DNA of 64,000 nucleotides from Bin127 sp965197765 (lineage in GTDB: Bacteria; Chloroflexota; Dehalococcoidia; Lucifugimonadales; Lucifugimonadaceae), in the NCBI GenBank assembly GCA_965197765.1, contig OZ240225.1, positions 1,798,001-1,862,000 on the forward strand, read 5' to 3'. Shown piece by piece: positions 17,167 through 26,758 of the stretch. Position 1 is the first letter of the stretch; every line of letters begins with the position of its first letter. The notes below the pieces were generated by a model. The model was not told where the DNA came from, made no database searches, and saw only the letters and a program-made list of their open reading frames with translations. A program made the position numbers and the translations under genes.

Positions 17167-18120
17167 ATGCGCAGATTCGTATTGAGAAGGATCCTTGCGT
17201 CGCTGATAGCGATGTTCTTGGTGACGATCATCATCTTCAGCCTTTCCCGGCTCGTCGGTGACCCGGTCGCGATGTTGATCTCGGAAGGTGGATACGGCAT
17301 CTCGGAAACGGCCCTCAATATCCAGCGTGAAAAACTGCATCTCGACAAGCCGGTCCCACTTCAGTATGTTTTTTGGTTGAGCGATGTGCTCAGAGGGGAT
17401 CTTGGCCATGACCTTTCCGACGGGTTCCCGGTCACGCACAAGATACGTGAGAAGATATCGCCTACGGTGCAATTGGGTACATCGGCTTGGATAATCGCGA
17501 CCGTTTTTGGCCTTTCCTTCGGTGTTATCTCAGCGGTCAAACGCGGCACTCTCATTGATTACGCTGTGCGTTTGTTCGCCAACTTGGGCATCACGCTTCC
17601 CGCGTTCTTTGTCGGTATCATGGCGATACTGATATTCGCCGTCCAGTTGGGATGGGTGCCAGTGACCGTTATTGGTACGATCGGTTCCAACGACTCAGGG
17701 GAATATTTAAAGGCGTTGATTTTACCGGTGCTGACGTTGGCATGGAGCGCGGCGGCCGGATATATGCGCTTGATGCGTTCGGCGATGCTTGAGGTGCTGG
17801 ATTCGGAGTACGTAAAACTCGCCCGGGCTAAAGGAGTTGACAGCACTACGATAATTTGGAAACACACACTCAGAAACTCCCTGATCGTCCCAATCACCGT
17901 GTCCGCGCTCTTGCTCTGGAATTTCGTTACTGGGACCGTCGTTGTCGAGGCGGTGTTCGCTTGGCCCGGATTGGGTCTGCTGGCGCTTGATGCCGTTGTC
18001 AACAACAACCTCAATCTGGTTGTGGGGTGTGCTCTGGTCTTCGGGGTGGTTTTGATAGTGGCCAACTTCGTCGCCGACATCCTTTACGTCGTAGTCGATC
18101 CGCGAATCAGGTTGAACTAA
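17167..18120 (+). CDS. ABC transporter permease (DppB/OppB type)
   Basis: 317 residues with six predicted membrane segments, beginning MRRFVLRRILASLIAMFLV. It has the N-terminal family block (FSLSRLVGDPVAMLI) and the ABC contact loop reading ARAKGVDSTTIIWKHTLRN at about 220-240, which couples to the ATPase. The C-terminus VDPRIRLN is typical of DppB. It forms the translocation pathway with the next gene, 4 bases downstream, and should accept substrate from the repeat-linker binding protein. No ATPase gene lies nearby. Confidence 0.93.
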   Translation: MRRFVLRRILASLIAMFLVTIIIFSLSRLVGDPVAMLISEGGYGISETALNIQREKLHLDKPVPLQYVFWLSDVLRGDLGHDLSDGFPVTHKIREKISPTVQLGTSAWIIATVFGLSFGVISAVKRGTLIDYAVRLFANLGITLPAFFVGIMAILIFAVQLGWVPVTVIGTIGSNDSGEYLKALILPVLTLAWSAAAGYMRLMRSAMLEVLDSEYVKLARAKGVDSTTIIWKHTLRNSLIVPITVSALLLWNFVTGTVVVEAVFAWPGLGLLALDAVVNNNLNLVVGCALVFGVVLIVANFVADILYVVVDPRIRLN

Positions 18121-18124
18121 AGCG

Positions 18125-19054
18125 ATGGCAACGGAATATCGATACAGCGAGCTTGGTGCCGGGTCTAACGTGCGTGGTGGCCCGCTCAATTCGGTGCTGC
18201 GAGCCCCTGCCGCGGTCTATGGTCTCCTGAAGAAATACCCGATCATTTGGGTATCAATACTGATAATGCTAGTGGCGATGTCTGTTTTTGCCCCTGCGCT
18301 AGCGCCGTATGACCCAGTTATCGGCGTGAATTATGACCGCGTGCGTCACCCACCGATCTGGTTGGAAGGTGGAACATCGGATCACCTGCTAGGCACAGAC
18401 CGAATAGGGCGCGACGTTTGGAGCCGTGTTCTTTACGGCGGCCGGGTTTCCTTGATGGTGGTCGCCGTGGCGATGACTAGCGGGATGATTATTGGAACTT
18501 GCCTCGGATTGGCCGCTGGTTATATAGGGGGAATTGTTGATGAGATCATAATGCGGTTAGTGGATGCATGGATCGCGTTGCCGTTCATCATGCTGGCTCT
18601 TGTCATCAAAATAGTGTTGGGTACGTCTTTCATCATCATGTTTTTCATCTTGGTACTCGTTTCGTGGGTCGGGTTCGTCCGACCGGTCCGCGGCGAAGTA
18701 TTGTCGCTGCGCGAACGGGACTACGTTTATTCGGCACGCGTGGCGGGCGCATCAGGTTTCAGGATCGTGTTCAAACACATCCTTCCCGGCGTAAGCAGCA
18801 CCATAATTGTCTTGGCAACGCTTGGTGCTGGAGGGTTGGTATTGACCGAATCAGTTTTGTCGTATCTAGGAGTTGGCATTCCGTTGCCGACGATATCGTG
18901 GGGGAATCTGATCGCTGAAGGCCGAGACGATTTAGAACGGGCTTGGTGGATCTCTACCATGCCCGGTATCGCGATCTTCCTTCTCGTTCTTTCACTTAAC
19001 TTCCTCGGCGACTGGTTACGTGACCGTTGGGATCCGCAGTTGCGGCAGTTGTGA
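18125..19054 (+). CDS. ABC transporter permease (DppC/OppC type)
   Basis: 309 residues. An N-terminal cytoplasmic stretch and the first membrane helix come before the family's DRIGRDVWSRVLYGGRVSL block at about 95-113. The ATPase-contact loop is visible as YSARVAGASGFRIVFKHILP. The end, DWLRDRWDPQLRQL, is the usual DppC terminus. It pairs with the DppB-type permease to form the channel. The stop overlaps the GTG start of the PfkB-family gene (GTGA), which implies translational coupling between importer and kinase. Confidence 0.93.
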   Translation: MATEYRYSELGAGSNVRGGPLNSVLRAPAAVYGLLKKYPIIWVSILIMLVAMSVFAPALAPYDPVIGVNYDRVRHPPIWLEGGTSDHLLGTDRIGRDVWSRVLYGGRVSLMVVAVAMTSGMIIGTCLGLAAGYIGGIVDEIIMRLVDAWIALPFIMLALVIKIVLGTSFIIMFFILVLVSWVGFVRPVRGEVLSLRERDYVYSARVAGASGFRIVFKHILPGVSSTIIVLATLGAGGLVLTESVLSYLGVGIPLPTISWGNLIAEGRDDLERAWWISTMPGIAIFLLVLSLNFLGDWLRDRWDPQLRQL

Positions 19055-19914
19055 ATCCGCCGCCTGATCTAGTGGCGATTGGGCATGTGACGTGGGATGT
19101 GTTGCCGGACGACCTTGCGGATCGAAAAGCAGGAGGTGCGGTTGCGTTTGCATCTGCGACCTCGAGGAGTTTCGGTATCAACGCCGCAATCGTCACCTCG
19201 TGTGCCGATGACTATCCGATATCGGACATCGTCGATGCGTCCGACAGACTGATTCGGATCCCATCGGACGACACTTCAACTTTCGAGAATCGCTACGACG
19301 CACGCGGGGATCGATTGCAGGTGCTCCATCGCCGCGGAGGCGACATCTCGGTGGGAGACATACCGGAGGCGTGGCGCAGTCCCGGCATGCTCTTCGTCGG
19401 ACCGTTGACTCAGGAACTGCCAGTAGATTGCTTGAGTTGGTTTCGACCGCGGGTTTCGTGCATTGTTCCACAAGGGTGGTTGCGGTCGTGGACCGAATCG
19501 TTGCCGTCGGTGGTCAACGTATCGAAATCACCGCCGGTTGGCATGAGCACAGGTTGGGACATCTGCGTGATTTCGGAGTCGGAGGTCGATAAAGACTCAC
19601 TGGCAGAATGGCGCAATCTGGCACTCAACTTGGTTGTCACCAAAGGAAGCGACGGCGCCGAACTGCACGTTCGCGGTACCGACCAACCGGTCCAAGTACC
19701 ATCGTTCGCGCCCGCCGTTGACGGAGCGGGTCTAGACACAACTGGAGCAGGTGATGTCTTCGCTGCCGCGATGTTGATCCGCTACGCCGCTACCGGCGAT
19801 GCGAAGGCGTCGGCTGAATATGCGTCGGCTTGCGCCGCATTATCCACACGCGCGCCGAGTTGGAGTGCGGTGGAAGAGCCGATGCTGGCGATGCTGGGAA
19901 GCACTACGCGCTAA
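19051..19914 (+). CDS. PfkB-family carbohydrate/nucleoside kinase
   Basis: 287 residues from the GTG at 19051, whose GTGA overlaps the permease stop; a nominal TTG start further upstream is less likely. The PfkB signature 2 is present as LDTTGAGDVFAAAML, with the catalytic base Asp near 235 and the anion-hole glycines. The substrate-side glycines appear as DRKAGGAVAFAS. The VVTKGSDGAEL segment precedes the ATP site. The middle is shorter than in ribokinase. Coupling to a peptide-type ABC permease suggests that it phosphorylates an imported glycoside or nucleoside-like compound, but the substrate is unknown. Its 3' end overlaps the convergent DUF4389 gene by 11 bases. Confidence 0.82.
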   Translation: MNPPPDLVAIGHVTWDVLPDDLADRKAGGAVAFASATSRSFGINAAIVTSCADDYPISDIVDASDRLIRIPSDDTSTFENRYDARGDRLQVLHRRGGDISVGDIPEAWRSPGMLFVGPLTQELPVDCLSWFRPRVSCIVPQGWLRSWTESLPSVVNVSKSPPVGMSTGWDICVISESEVDKDSLAEWRNLALNLVVTKGSDGAELHVRGTDQPVQVPSFAPAVDGAGLDTTGAGDVFAAAMLIRYAATGDAKASAEYASACAALSTRAPSWSAVEEPMLAMLGSTTR

Positions 19915-20476
19915 AGCGGAATGGTGGGTACCGATCCGTGACGAGGAACACTGCGTACGCAGTTACTCTGAGCGACCAACGCATGGTACCGACGATGTAG
20001 TTGAAAAGCCATTGAGGGTATCGGCCGGTAATGAGTATGGCCACCCAAGCGATAGCGACGATTGGGATGGCGATCGCAAACAGGCCTAGTAATACGAAGT
20101 AGTGTGGCGTCGCCAAAAACCATTTGAAAAGGGGCAGGAAACGTCTCAATCTCGATTCGTCGTCTGGGTATTGCATATCGAGATGGACCGACTGTGCTTC
20201 GTCAGCGGACGGGTACTCGTCGATAAGAAACGTCACGTATGCCGCGATTCGCGCCTCCAACCCTGCCAGAGCTAGTTGATGGTGAAACATCCAGTGGGGG
20301 TATCGCTTCCTAAACAGGATCATCAAAAACGGAGCCAAGGTGATGTGTCCGACACCGGCAGCCAGCGCCAGCACGAGCAGAGGTATCGCCAACACCCATC
20401 TGAAACCCGTCGTCAGTCGGTTCCTGGAACCGTCGCCGTATTCGACGTCAAGCTGAACTGGATACCGGTCGACCAT
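19904..20476 (-). CDS. DUF4389 membrane protein A
   Basis: 190 residues. The DUF4389 pattern occurs twice: a short polar start (YPVQLDVEYGDGSRNRLTT) before a hydrophobic helix (FRWVLAIPLLVLALAAGVGHI), and again DMQYPDDESRLRRFLPLFKWFLATPHYFVLLG before a longer hydrophobic pair. The sequence ends in a conserved VFLVTDRYPPF motif. The family is membrane-embedded and of unknown function, frequent in Chloroflexota and Actinobacteria. A close paralogue lies 80 bases upstream on the same strand. The 3' end overlaps the convergent PfkB gene by 11 bases. Confidence 0.85.
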   Translation of the reverse strand: MVDRYPVQLDVEYGDGSRNRLTTGFRWVLAIPLLVLALAAGVGHITLAPFLMILFRKRYPHWMFHHQLALAGLEARIAAYVTFLIDEYPSADEAQSVHLDMQYPDDESRLRRFLPLFKWFLATPHYFVLLGLFAIAIPIVAIAWVAILITGRYPQWLFNYIVGTMRWSLRVTAYAVFLVTDRYPPFRFSA

Positions 20477-20555
20477 GTCAGTGAGTCACCCGGGAATCCT
20501 TGTGATGCCAGTTGCCATCGGCATCACAAGGTCGCAATTGGCCGGAGTCTCGCTG

Positions 20556-21119
20556 CTAGTTGAGGCTGAACGGCGGATAGCGATCCGTCACCAGCAAGAA
20601 CGCGTACGCCGCCACTCGATAAGTCCATCGTGCCACTCCGACGTTGAAGTCGAACAGGGCCTTAGGATACCTGCCGGTGATGATAATCGCCAGCCACGCA
20701 ATAAAGGTCAGTATGGCCGAGATGATCGACAGGATGTAGATCACGATGAAGTGTGGGATCGCTAAAATCCACTTCACCAATGGCAGGAAACGGTTTAGTT
20801 CCGCCTCGGCGTCGGGATAGGTGATATCAAGCTGTGCCGACTGCTCCTCGTCCGTGGATGGATACTCATCCATCTGTAACGATGCGTAAGCGCCGACTCT
20901 TGCCGAGAATTTGGCGTACTGCAGTTGGTAGTCGAAGAACCAACGCGGGTATTTCTTCCTGAAGAGGATCATCGGCAGAGTCGCTAAAATCAACCCGCCC
21001 GCAAGCGCTAACACCACCAAGCTCGGGATCATCAGGATCCATCTGAAGAGGGTCGTTAACCGATTGCGCGTTCCGTCTTTGTAATCGACGTTGTACTGAA
21101 CTGGGTATTCATCGTTCAT
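20556..21119 (-). CDS. DUF4389 membrane protein B
   Basis: 187 residues from the ATG at 21119, chosen because AGGAGG lies 6 bases before it; the open frame extends 25 codons further upstream without support. The internal organisation matches protein A: YPVQYNVDYKDGTRNRLTTLFRW, then ITYPDAEAELNRFLPLVKWILAIPHF, and the terminal FLLVTDRYPPFSLN. Four membrane segments are likely. Protein A and this one look like a tandem duplication, and each protein is itself a twofold repeat. Function unknown; the strong ribosome binding site suggests that it is well translated. Confidence 0.86.
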   Translation of the reverse strand: MNDEYPVQYNVDYKDGTRNRLTTLFRWILMIPSLVVLALAGGLILATLPMILFRKKYPRWFFDYQLQYAKFSARVGAYASLQMDEYPSTDEEQSAQLDITYPDAEAELNRFLPLVKWILAIPHFIVIYILSIISAILTFIAWLAIIITGRYPKALFDFNVGVARWTYRVAAYAFLLVTDRYPPFSLN

Positions 21120-21430
21120 GTAAACCTCCTTGATTAGAAGAGCCCTCGCTTGGTCACAAGGCCGCGAGGTCAGTCGAAGCAACATCGACCTCAATATGGT
21201 AAGAACTCTACCATTGAACGGAAAGTTCTGGTTTTAGGAGAATCTTTGAGGAATCTAGGCGATTAAGAGGCGGAATACGACGGATTACGACAAGAATGGC
21301 GCTAAGGCTACAGGGAGTGGCAATCGTAATCATTGTTAGCGACTTCCCACACGTATCATGGGGTTGACTGCTGAAGAGTCGGGGAAGGCGTCCGACGAGA
21401 ATTTGAAATACGACACGGAGAGTCACTGAG

Positions 21431-21919
21431 ATGAACGAACTCGGAAAACGCGCACTAGCCGTCGCAGAGCTTATGAAAGGTGCTGGACAGACCATCGGTG
21501 TGTCCGAGTCGTCTGGCGGCGGATTGATTTCGGCGTGTCTGCTGGCCGTTCCAGGCGCTTCCGCTTACTTCATGGGCGGAGCCGTGACTTACACTCGAAC
21601 ATCTCACCGCGCATTTCTCCAAGTGCCGGACGAAGCGCTGACCGACATCAGATCTTCCACGGAGCAGTACGCCCTGCTCAACGCCCGGGCGGTTCGCGAA
21701 CGTTTAGACACCACGTGGGGATTTGCCGAGACCGGTGCCAGCGGACCGACCGGTAACCGCTACGGCGACGACGCAGGTCACACATGCGTCGCGGTCTCAG
21801 GTCCGGTTGAGCGCTCGATCACCCTCGAGACCGGCGAATCCGATCGCGAGACCAACATGTGGGCATTCGTTGACGCGGCGTTCGGCCTGTTGGAAGAGTG
21901 CCTCCGCGAAGCGAACTAA
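21431..21919 (+). CDS. pncC: nicotinamide-nucleotide amidohydrolase (stand-alone CinA C-terminal domain)
   Basis: 162 residues covering exactly the CinA_C/PncC domain. Diagnostic segments are TIGVSESSGGGLISACLLAVPGAS, GGAVTYTRTSHRAFL and GFAETGASGPTGNRYGDDAGH. The family deamidates nicotinamide mononucleotide to nicotinic acid mononucleotide, recycling pyridine nucleotide after DNA ligase action. The conserved Ser-Glu-Ser (SESSGG) and the Gly-rich ASGPTG loop are present. It is monocistronic and divergent from the DUF4389 pair. The family assignment is firm; cellular NAD salvage is inferred. Confidence 0.93.
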   Translation: MNELGKRALAVAELMKGAGQTIGVSESSGGGLISACLLAVPGASAYFMGGAVTYTRTSHRAFLQVPDEALTDIRSSTEQYALLNARAVRERLDTTWGFAETGASGPTGNRYGDDAGHTCVAVSGPVERSITLETGESDRETNMWAFVDAAFGLLEECLREAN

Positions 21920-21946
21920 CGCCGCGGGCGCGGGATCACTGCCGCG

Positions 21947-22543
21947 CTACCTCCATTGCTTAGGGCGTTCGTTCACATGAGCCAGCTGCGCCGTTTCCTC
22001 CACTCTGCGATCCCGAGTGGATTGCCTTTTGGCAGTAGAAATCCACTCCAAAATAGCGCGTTTCACACACCGCGGAAAAGCATCGAAATTCTCCGCCGCA
22101 CCGGGTAACGCGGCAAATGCTGCCTTTACGTCTGGAGGCACTTCCAACCGCTCAACCGCGTCAAGCGCCGTCCACGATCCGTCAAGCTTCGCAGCTTCAA
22201 TTTTCGCCAGACCCGCATCGGTCATCAGCCCAGACCCGATCAGTCTCTCAACTCGCTCTTTGTTTGATCGCGACCAGCCCGATCCCTTACGACGTGGAGC
22301 GAACCAGAGCATCGAGCGTTCTTCGTCCAAACCTCTGGTCCGGCTATCCACCCACCCGAAACACAGCGGCTCTTCCACAGACGCGTCGTACCCCATTGAA
22401 GGTCTGCCGCTAGCTTTCTTGAACGACACAAGCCACACTCCCCCATTGCGTCCGTTATTCTCCGCCAACCATGCGCGCCACACGTCGCGGGTTTCGCATT
22501 GGACGGAGTTCGCTGGCAACGCGCATTTGTGGTGCTGTGGCAT
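21947..22543 (-). CDS. YdeI/OmpD-associated family protein
   Basis: 198 residues. Family markers include WRAWLAENNGRNGGVWLVSFKK, EEPLCFGWVDSRTRGLDEER, the WFAPRRKGSGWSRSNKERVERL block, and a C-terminal FDAFPRCVKRAILEWISTAKRQSTRDRRVEET. Members of this family (bacteriocin-protection protein YdeI type) are common small cytoplasmic proteins; in some species they give resistance to polymyxin-like peptides, but the biochemical role is unresolved. It is convergent with pncC. The ATG at 22543 is the plausible start. Confidence 0.88.
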   Translation of the reverse strand: MPQHHKCALPANSVQCETRDVWRAWLAENNGRNGGVWLVSFKKASGRPSMGYDASVEEPLCFGWVDSRTRGLDEERSMLWFAPRRKGSGWSRSNKERVERLIGSGLMTDAGLAKIEAAKLDGSWTALDAVERLEVPPDVKAAFAALPGAAENFDAFPRCVKRAILEWISTAKRQSTRDRRVEETAQLAHVNERPKQWR

Positions 22544-23074
22544 TTCTTAAAGATTGGCAGGTTGGCGGACCATTCATACGGCGCTGCATAGGATTCAAAC
22601 GCAACCAGTGTCGGCCCTCGACCCACCCTCAATCAATCGTCATCAGGTTTCATAAACCTCGAGACGACACCTGGCTGTCATCGATCATAATTCACGCGTT
22701 ACTGTACAGCGTGCGTTCGCTACTTGGCGGTCGACGTCGCGACAGATTGCGAGAAATGCGATCAAACGTCATTTCGCAGCATAGGCATCGGACCTGGACG
22801 TTGGATCGGACAACGGTTGTTGCTCAACACATACCAGCTCTGCGACAGCGTGTCCGGATGATCAAGTAAAGTCGGAATCAACGATTTCTCAAATATGAAC
22901 CTTCCTTTTGCCGCTACTCTGGTAAGAACACCCTTATTACGATGTTGGACGCCGAATGACCGAACTTCGGCTGGTGAAGGGTGCCGACTATGGCAACGCG
23001 AACGTCGATCCCGTTGAGACGTTTTTGCGTTTTGGAAACCGGGCTTCGCACAATACAACGAAACTAGATCGACG
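22544..23074. other. intergenic region between divergent genes
   Basis: About 530 bases between the YdeI-family gene and the LRR lipoprotein gene. Both genes diverge from here, so it should contain two promoters. Open frames inside it lack homology. A small hairpin of the type AGGTTT-CATA-AACCT lies near 22645-22660. Nothing else was recognised. Confidence 0.4.
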
Positions 23075-26000
23075 ATGACACGTTTATGCACCACATTTCG
23101 GAGCGGATTCCTTCTAACTGTGTTGATGTCGGCTGCTTTCGTAGTCATGGCCTGCGTAAGCCAACCTAGTACGCCAACGCCATTCCCGACAAAGTTACCA
23201 ACAGATACGCCAACCCCCGTCCCATCTGCAACACCTGCTCCGATACCTACTGACACTCCGACGCCGTCCCCAACGGTACCACCGACCGCCACACCATTGC
23301 CGACACCAACACCGACTCAAGTTCCGACGTCGACACCGGTACCTTCGCCCACCCCAATACCATCCGCCACTCCCGTACCGAGCGTTTGTGCGAATGGCAC
23401 GGTGATCGCGGAACCTTTGGGGAATCTTGGGTTGATCGCTGACTGCGAGGCGTTACTTGCCGCCAAAGACATCTTGGTTGCTGATCGCTCTCTCAATTGG
23501 TCAGTCGAATTGCCGATCGAAGATTGGGACGGCATTGAGGTCAGCGGCCCGCCAAGAAGAGTGACCGCATTGTTGCGGCACGGCGAGTTCAGGCCCGGTA
23601 AAATCCCCTCCGAAATCGGCAAACTCGACATGCTCACGGTATTGGACCTCAGCGTCAACAAAATCTCAGGCTCGATACCGGTCGAAATATATGACTTGAA
23701 AAACCTCGAGGTATTGAACCTGAGCGGCAACTTGCTCGGGGGCGAGATCGCGCCAGAACTATCCAATCTGTCGTCCCTCAAGAAGCTACACCTCGCCCAG
23801 AACAGTCTCAGAGGGGAGATAACGAAACAGATCGGGACGCTCGATCAACTGGTCGCGCTCGATTTGAGCAGCAATAGAATAACGGGTCTCATCCCTGCCA
23901 GCTTAGGCAATCTGAACGCCCTCGATTACCTGAATTTGGCATCTAACAGTCTGATTGGCGTCATTCCCGCAGAGATCGGCAATCTCCAACAGTTGGTCAC
24001 TTTAGATCTTTCAGACAACGTGTTGGCCGCGGAGATTCCGCCGGACATCGGCGACCTAGTTAACCTTCAATTCTTGGATCTCGGCGAAAACACGCTAACC
24101 GGGCAGTTGCCTTCGCAAATCGCGAACATGTCCGAACTCCGGGAACTGCGAGTTAACGATAACTAGTTGGAAAGCCCGTTGCCGAAATGGTTGACTAGCC
24201 TGAGCAACCTTGAAGTGTTGGATCTAGGCGGCAACAACCTATCCGGCGAGATACCCTTTGAATTCCGAAAACTCGACGAATTAAAGACTTTGAGCTTACA
24301 GTCAAACCAGTTGACCGGCACGATACCGAGCGATCTCGGATCCTTGACCCAGTTGACTTCGTTAGACCTACACTCAAATGGTTTGACCGGCGAAGTATCC
24401 GCTGAACTGGGGAATTTGACTGGGTTGGACACGCTGCACCTTGGCTATAACGCGTTAACCGGCCAGATACCGCCGGAGTTGGGTAGATTACGGTCGTTAA
24501 CGAATCTGAGCCTTGGTGGCAACGATTTTGTCGGATGCATACCAAAAGGGATTTGGGATGTTTTAAACCATGACTTGGGTGACCTGGATCTGCATTTTTG
24601 TGGGGAAGAACCGCCCACGCCCACGTGCTCCGATGGAACCGCGGTACGCGATGCGGACGCGTTGCCGGACTTAGTCGCGGACTGCGAAGCGCTCCTGGCC
24701 GCCCGTCGCACTCTCGACCCCAAGGGGATACTGAATTGGTCAGTCGAAACCGATATCTCGATTTGGGACGGCGTGACCATAGATCCGTCGTCGATGCGGG
24801 TTTCCGAGTTGATACTCGCCGAAATGGCACTTGGCGGCGAGATACCTCCCGAGTTGAGCAGATTATCTAGTTTGGTTCACTTGCGTCTTTGTGGAGATCA
24901 ATTGACTGGCACGATTCCGCCTGAACTGCGCAGATTGTCTGGTTTGAAGCGGTTAAACCTCTGTCGCAACCAACTGCACGGCGGTATCCCGCCAGAATTA
25001 GGCGAGCTTGCTCAACTCGAGGACCTGAACGTCGATCGCAATCAGTTGTCCGGGCAAATTCCTCCGGAGATCGGCGACCTGACGAAGCTGACTGGATTGG
25101 TTCTCTCTGGAAACCAGCTGTCAGGCGAACTACCTCCCGAACTCGGCAAGCTCAAGTACATGAGGTGGCTAGGCATCGAACACAATCGCCTCGCAGGCCC
25201 GATACCTCCCGAATTGGGCAACTTGATACGGCTTGACAGGATCTACCTCAGACACAATCGCTTAAGCGGTGAGATACCGACGGAAATCGGCGACATTCAA
25301 GCCCTAAACGAGATTCATTTAGACCACAATCTCCTGTCTGGTTCAATCCCGGACTCTCTTGGCCGCCTCAATAACCTACGCGTTTTACACCTGCGCAACA
25401 ACGAATTAACAGACGAAATCCCGAGAACTCTCCAGAACTTGATCAAATTGGAATACTTGACTCTCGCGGGCAACCAGTTTTCGGGATGCATACCGTCGTT
25501 GCTCCGACACGCTGAGAGCGATTTGAACGAGCTGGGCTTGCCGTTGTGCGACAACTCGATGTCACCGGAATCGTGTTTCAGCGGCGATGCGGTACCCAAT
25601 CCTTCGGCAAACCCCGGGCTCGTGCGCGATTGTCAAACCCTGTTGGTTGCCAAGCCGACGTTGGACCCTAGATCGACTCTCAATTGGTCAGGTTATCTAG
25701 CGATCGATCGTTGGGACGGCGTGAAGGTGTCGGGCAGGCCACTTCGAGTCAGGACGTTGAACCTATTCCAACGGCCGCTCCAAGGCTCTATCCCAGGCGT
25801 TCTTGGCAGACTGACTCATTTGACATCATTGCACCTAGGTCACACCCAGTTGACGGGGCACATCCCACCACAACTCGGACATCTTGCTCATCTGACTCAT
25901 CTCGACCTAGGCACAAACCAGCTATCCGGCAACATACCGGCTGAAATCGGCATGCTGTCGAATCTATTTCATATCAGCGTCGGCGGAAATCAGCTCTCAG

Positions 26001-26578
26001 GGAATCTTCCGCCGGAGTTGGGAGATCTGACCAATTTGAATGCGCTCTTCTTCGCCGGAAATCAATTCACGGGCGGGATCCCGACGGAGTTGACGAAATT
26101 ATCCAATCTTGATTGGTTGGACCTCGGTACCAACAGGTTGACGGGGGTCGTCCCTGCAGAGTTAGGAAATCTCACGCAGCTGAAACGGCTTTACCTGAGT
26201 ACGAACGATTTTTATGGCCCGATACCCGCAGAGGTGGGCCGCATGAAGCAGTTAGACGAGATACACATTCAGGACAATCGTTTCACCGGAGAGATCCCAT
26301 CGGAACTTGGTGGTTTGACGAACCTCGTCGTATTGGACCTCGGCAACAATCAACTCAGCGGCGAGATACCTCTAGAATTCGCCAACTTGCGGAATCTGGA
26401 AAGGTTTTTTCTCCGCACCAATCGGATGACCGGCAGCATTTCAGAAGCGCTAGGCGGTCTGTCGAAATTGACCGACTTGTTCATATTCGAAAACGATTGG
26501 GCCGGTTGTGTTCCGCCTGATTTCGCCAACATAAGAAACAGCGACCTCAATCTAATTGGATTGCCTTTCTGTCGCTGA
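23075..26578 (+). pseudogene. LRR lipoprotein gene with one in-frame amber codon at 24164-24166
   Basis: One reading frame of about 1168 codons, broken only by a TAG at 24164. The N-terminus is a lipoprotein signal (LLTVLMSAAFVVMACVSQ), then a Thr/Pro linker of about 70 residues, then plant-type LRRs of the form LxLxxNxLxGxIPxELGxL. Three modules each open with a cap reading like DCEALLAAKDIL, LNWS and a WDG tryptophan block (near codons 120, 530 and 820). The amber falls exactly where an LRR expects a polar residue (RVNDN-stop-LESPLPKWL), so CAG to TAG is likely. It may be a pseudogene, two pieces, or a readthrough product. A TTG at 24167 could restart the second part. It is probably a surface adhesion or recognition protein. 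Confidence 0.85.
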
Positions 26579-26758
26579 ACGACGTCGGCAAATTGTTAGA
26601 GGTGCTCGCGCGCCTAATAACACCTATAAATTAATAGATTCGATTGTCTCTAGCGCGGCCCGATGCACTGGGATGTTAATTAGGTGTAAACTATGTTGCG
26701 CACCGAATTCTGACGGCGGGGCGAGATTCCGTAACTAAACTGACAGGGAGTTGTTGCA

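Noticed and set aside
23075..24166. Two separate LRR genes at 23.1 and 24.2 kb
   Set aside because: Both halves are in the same frame, the break lies inside one repeat, and the second half has no signal peptide.
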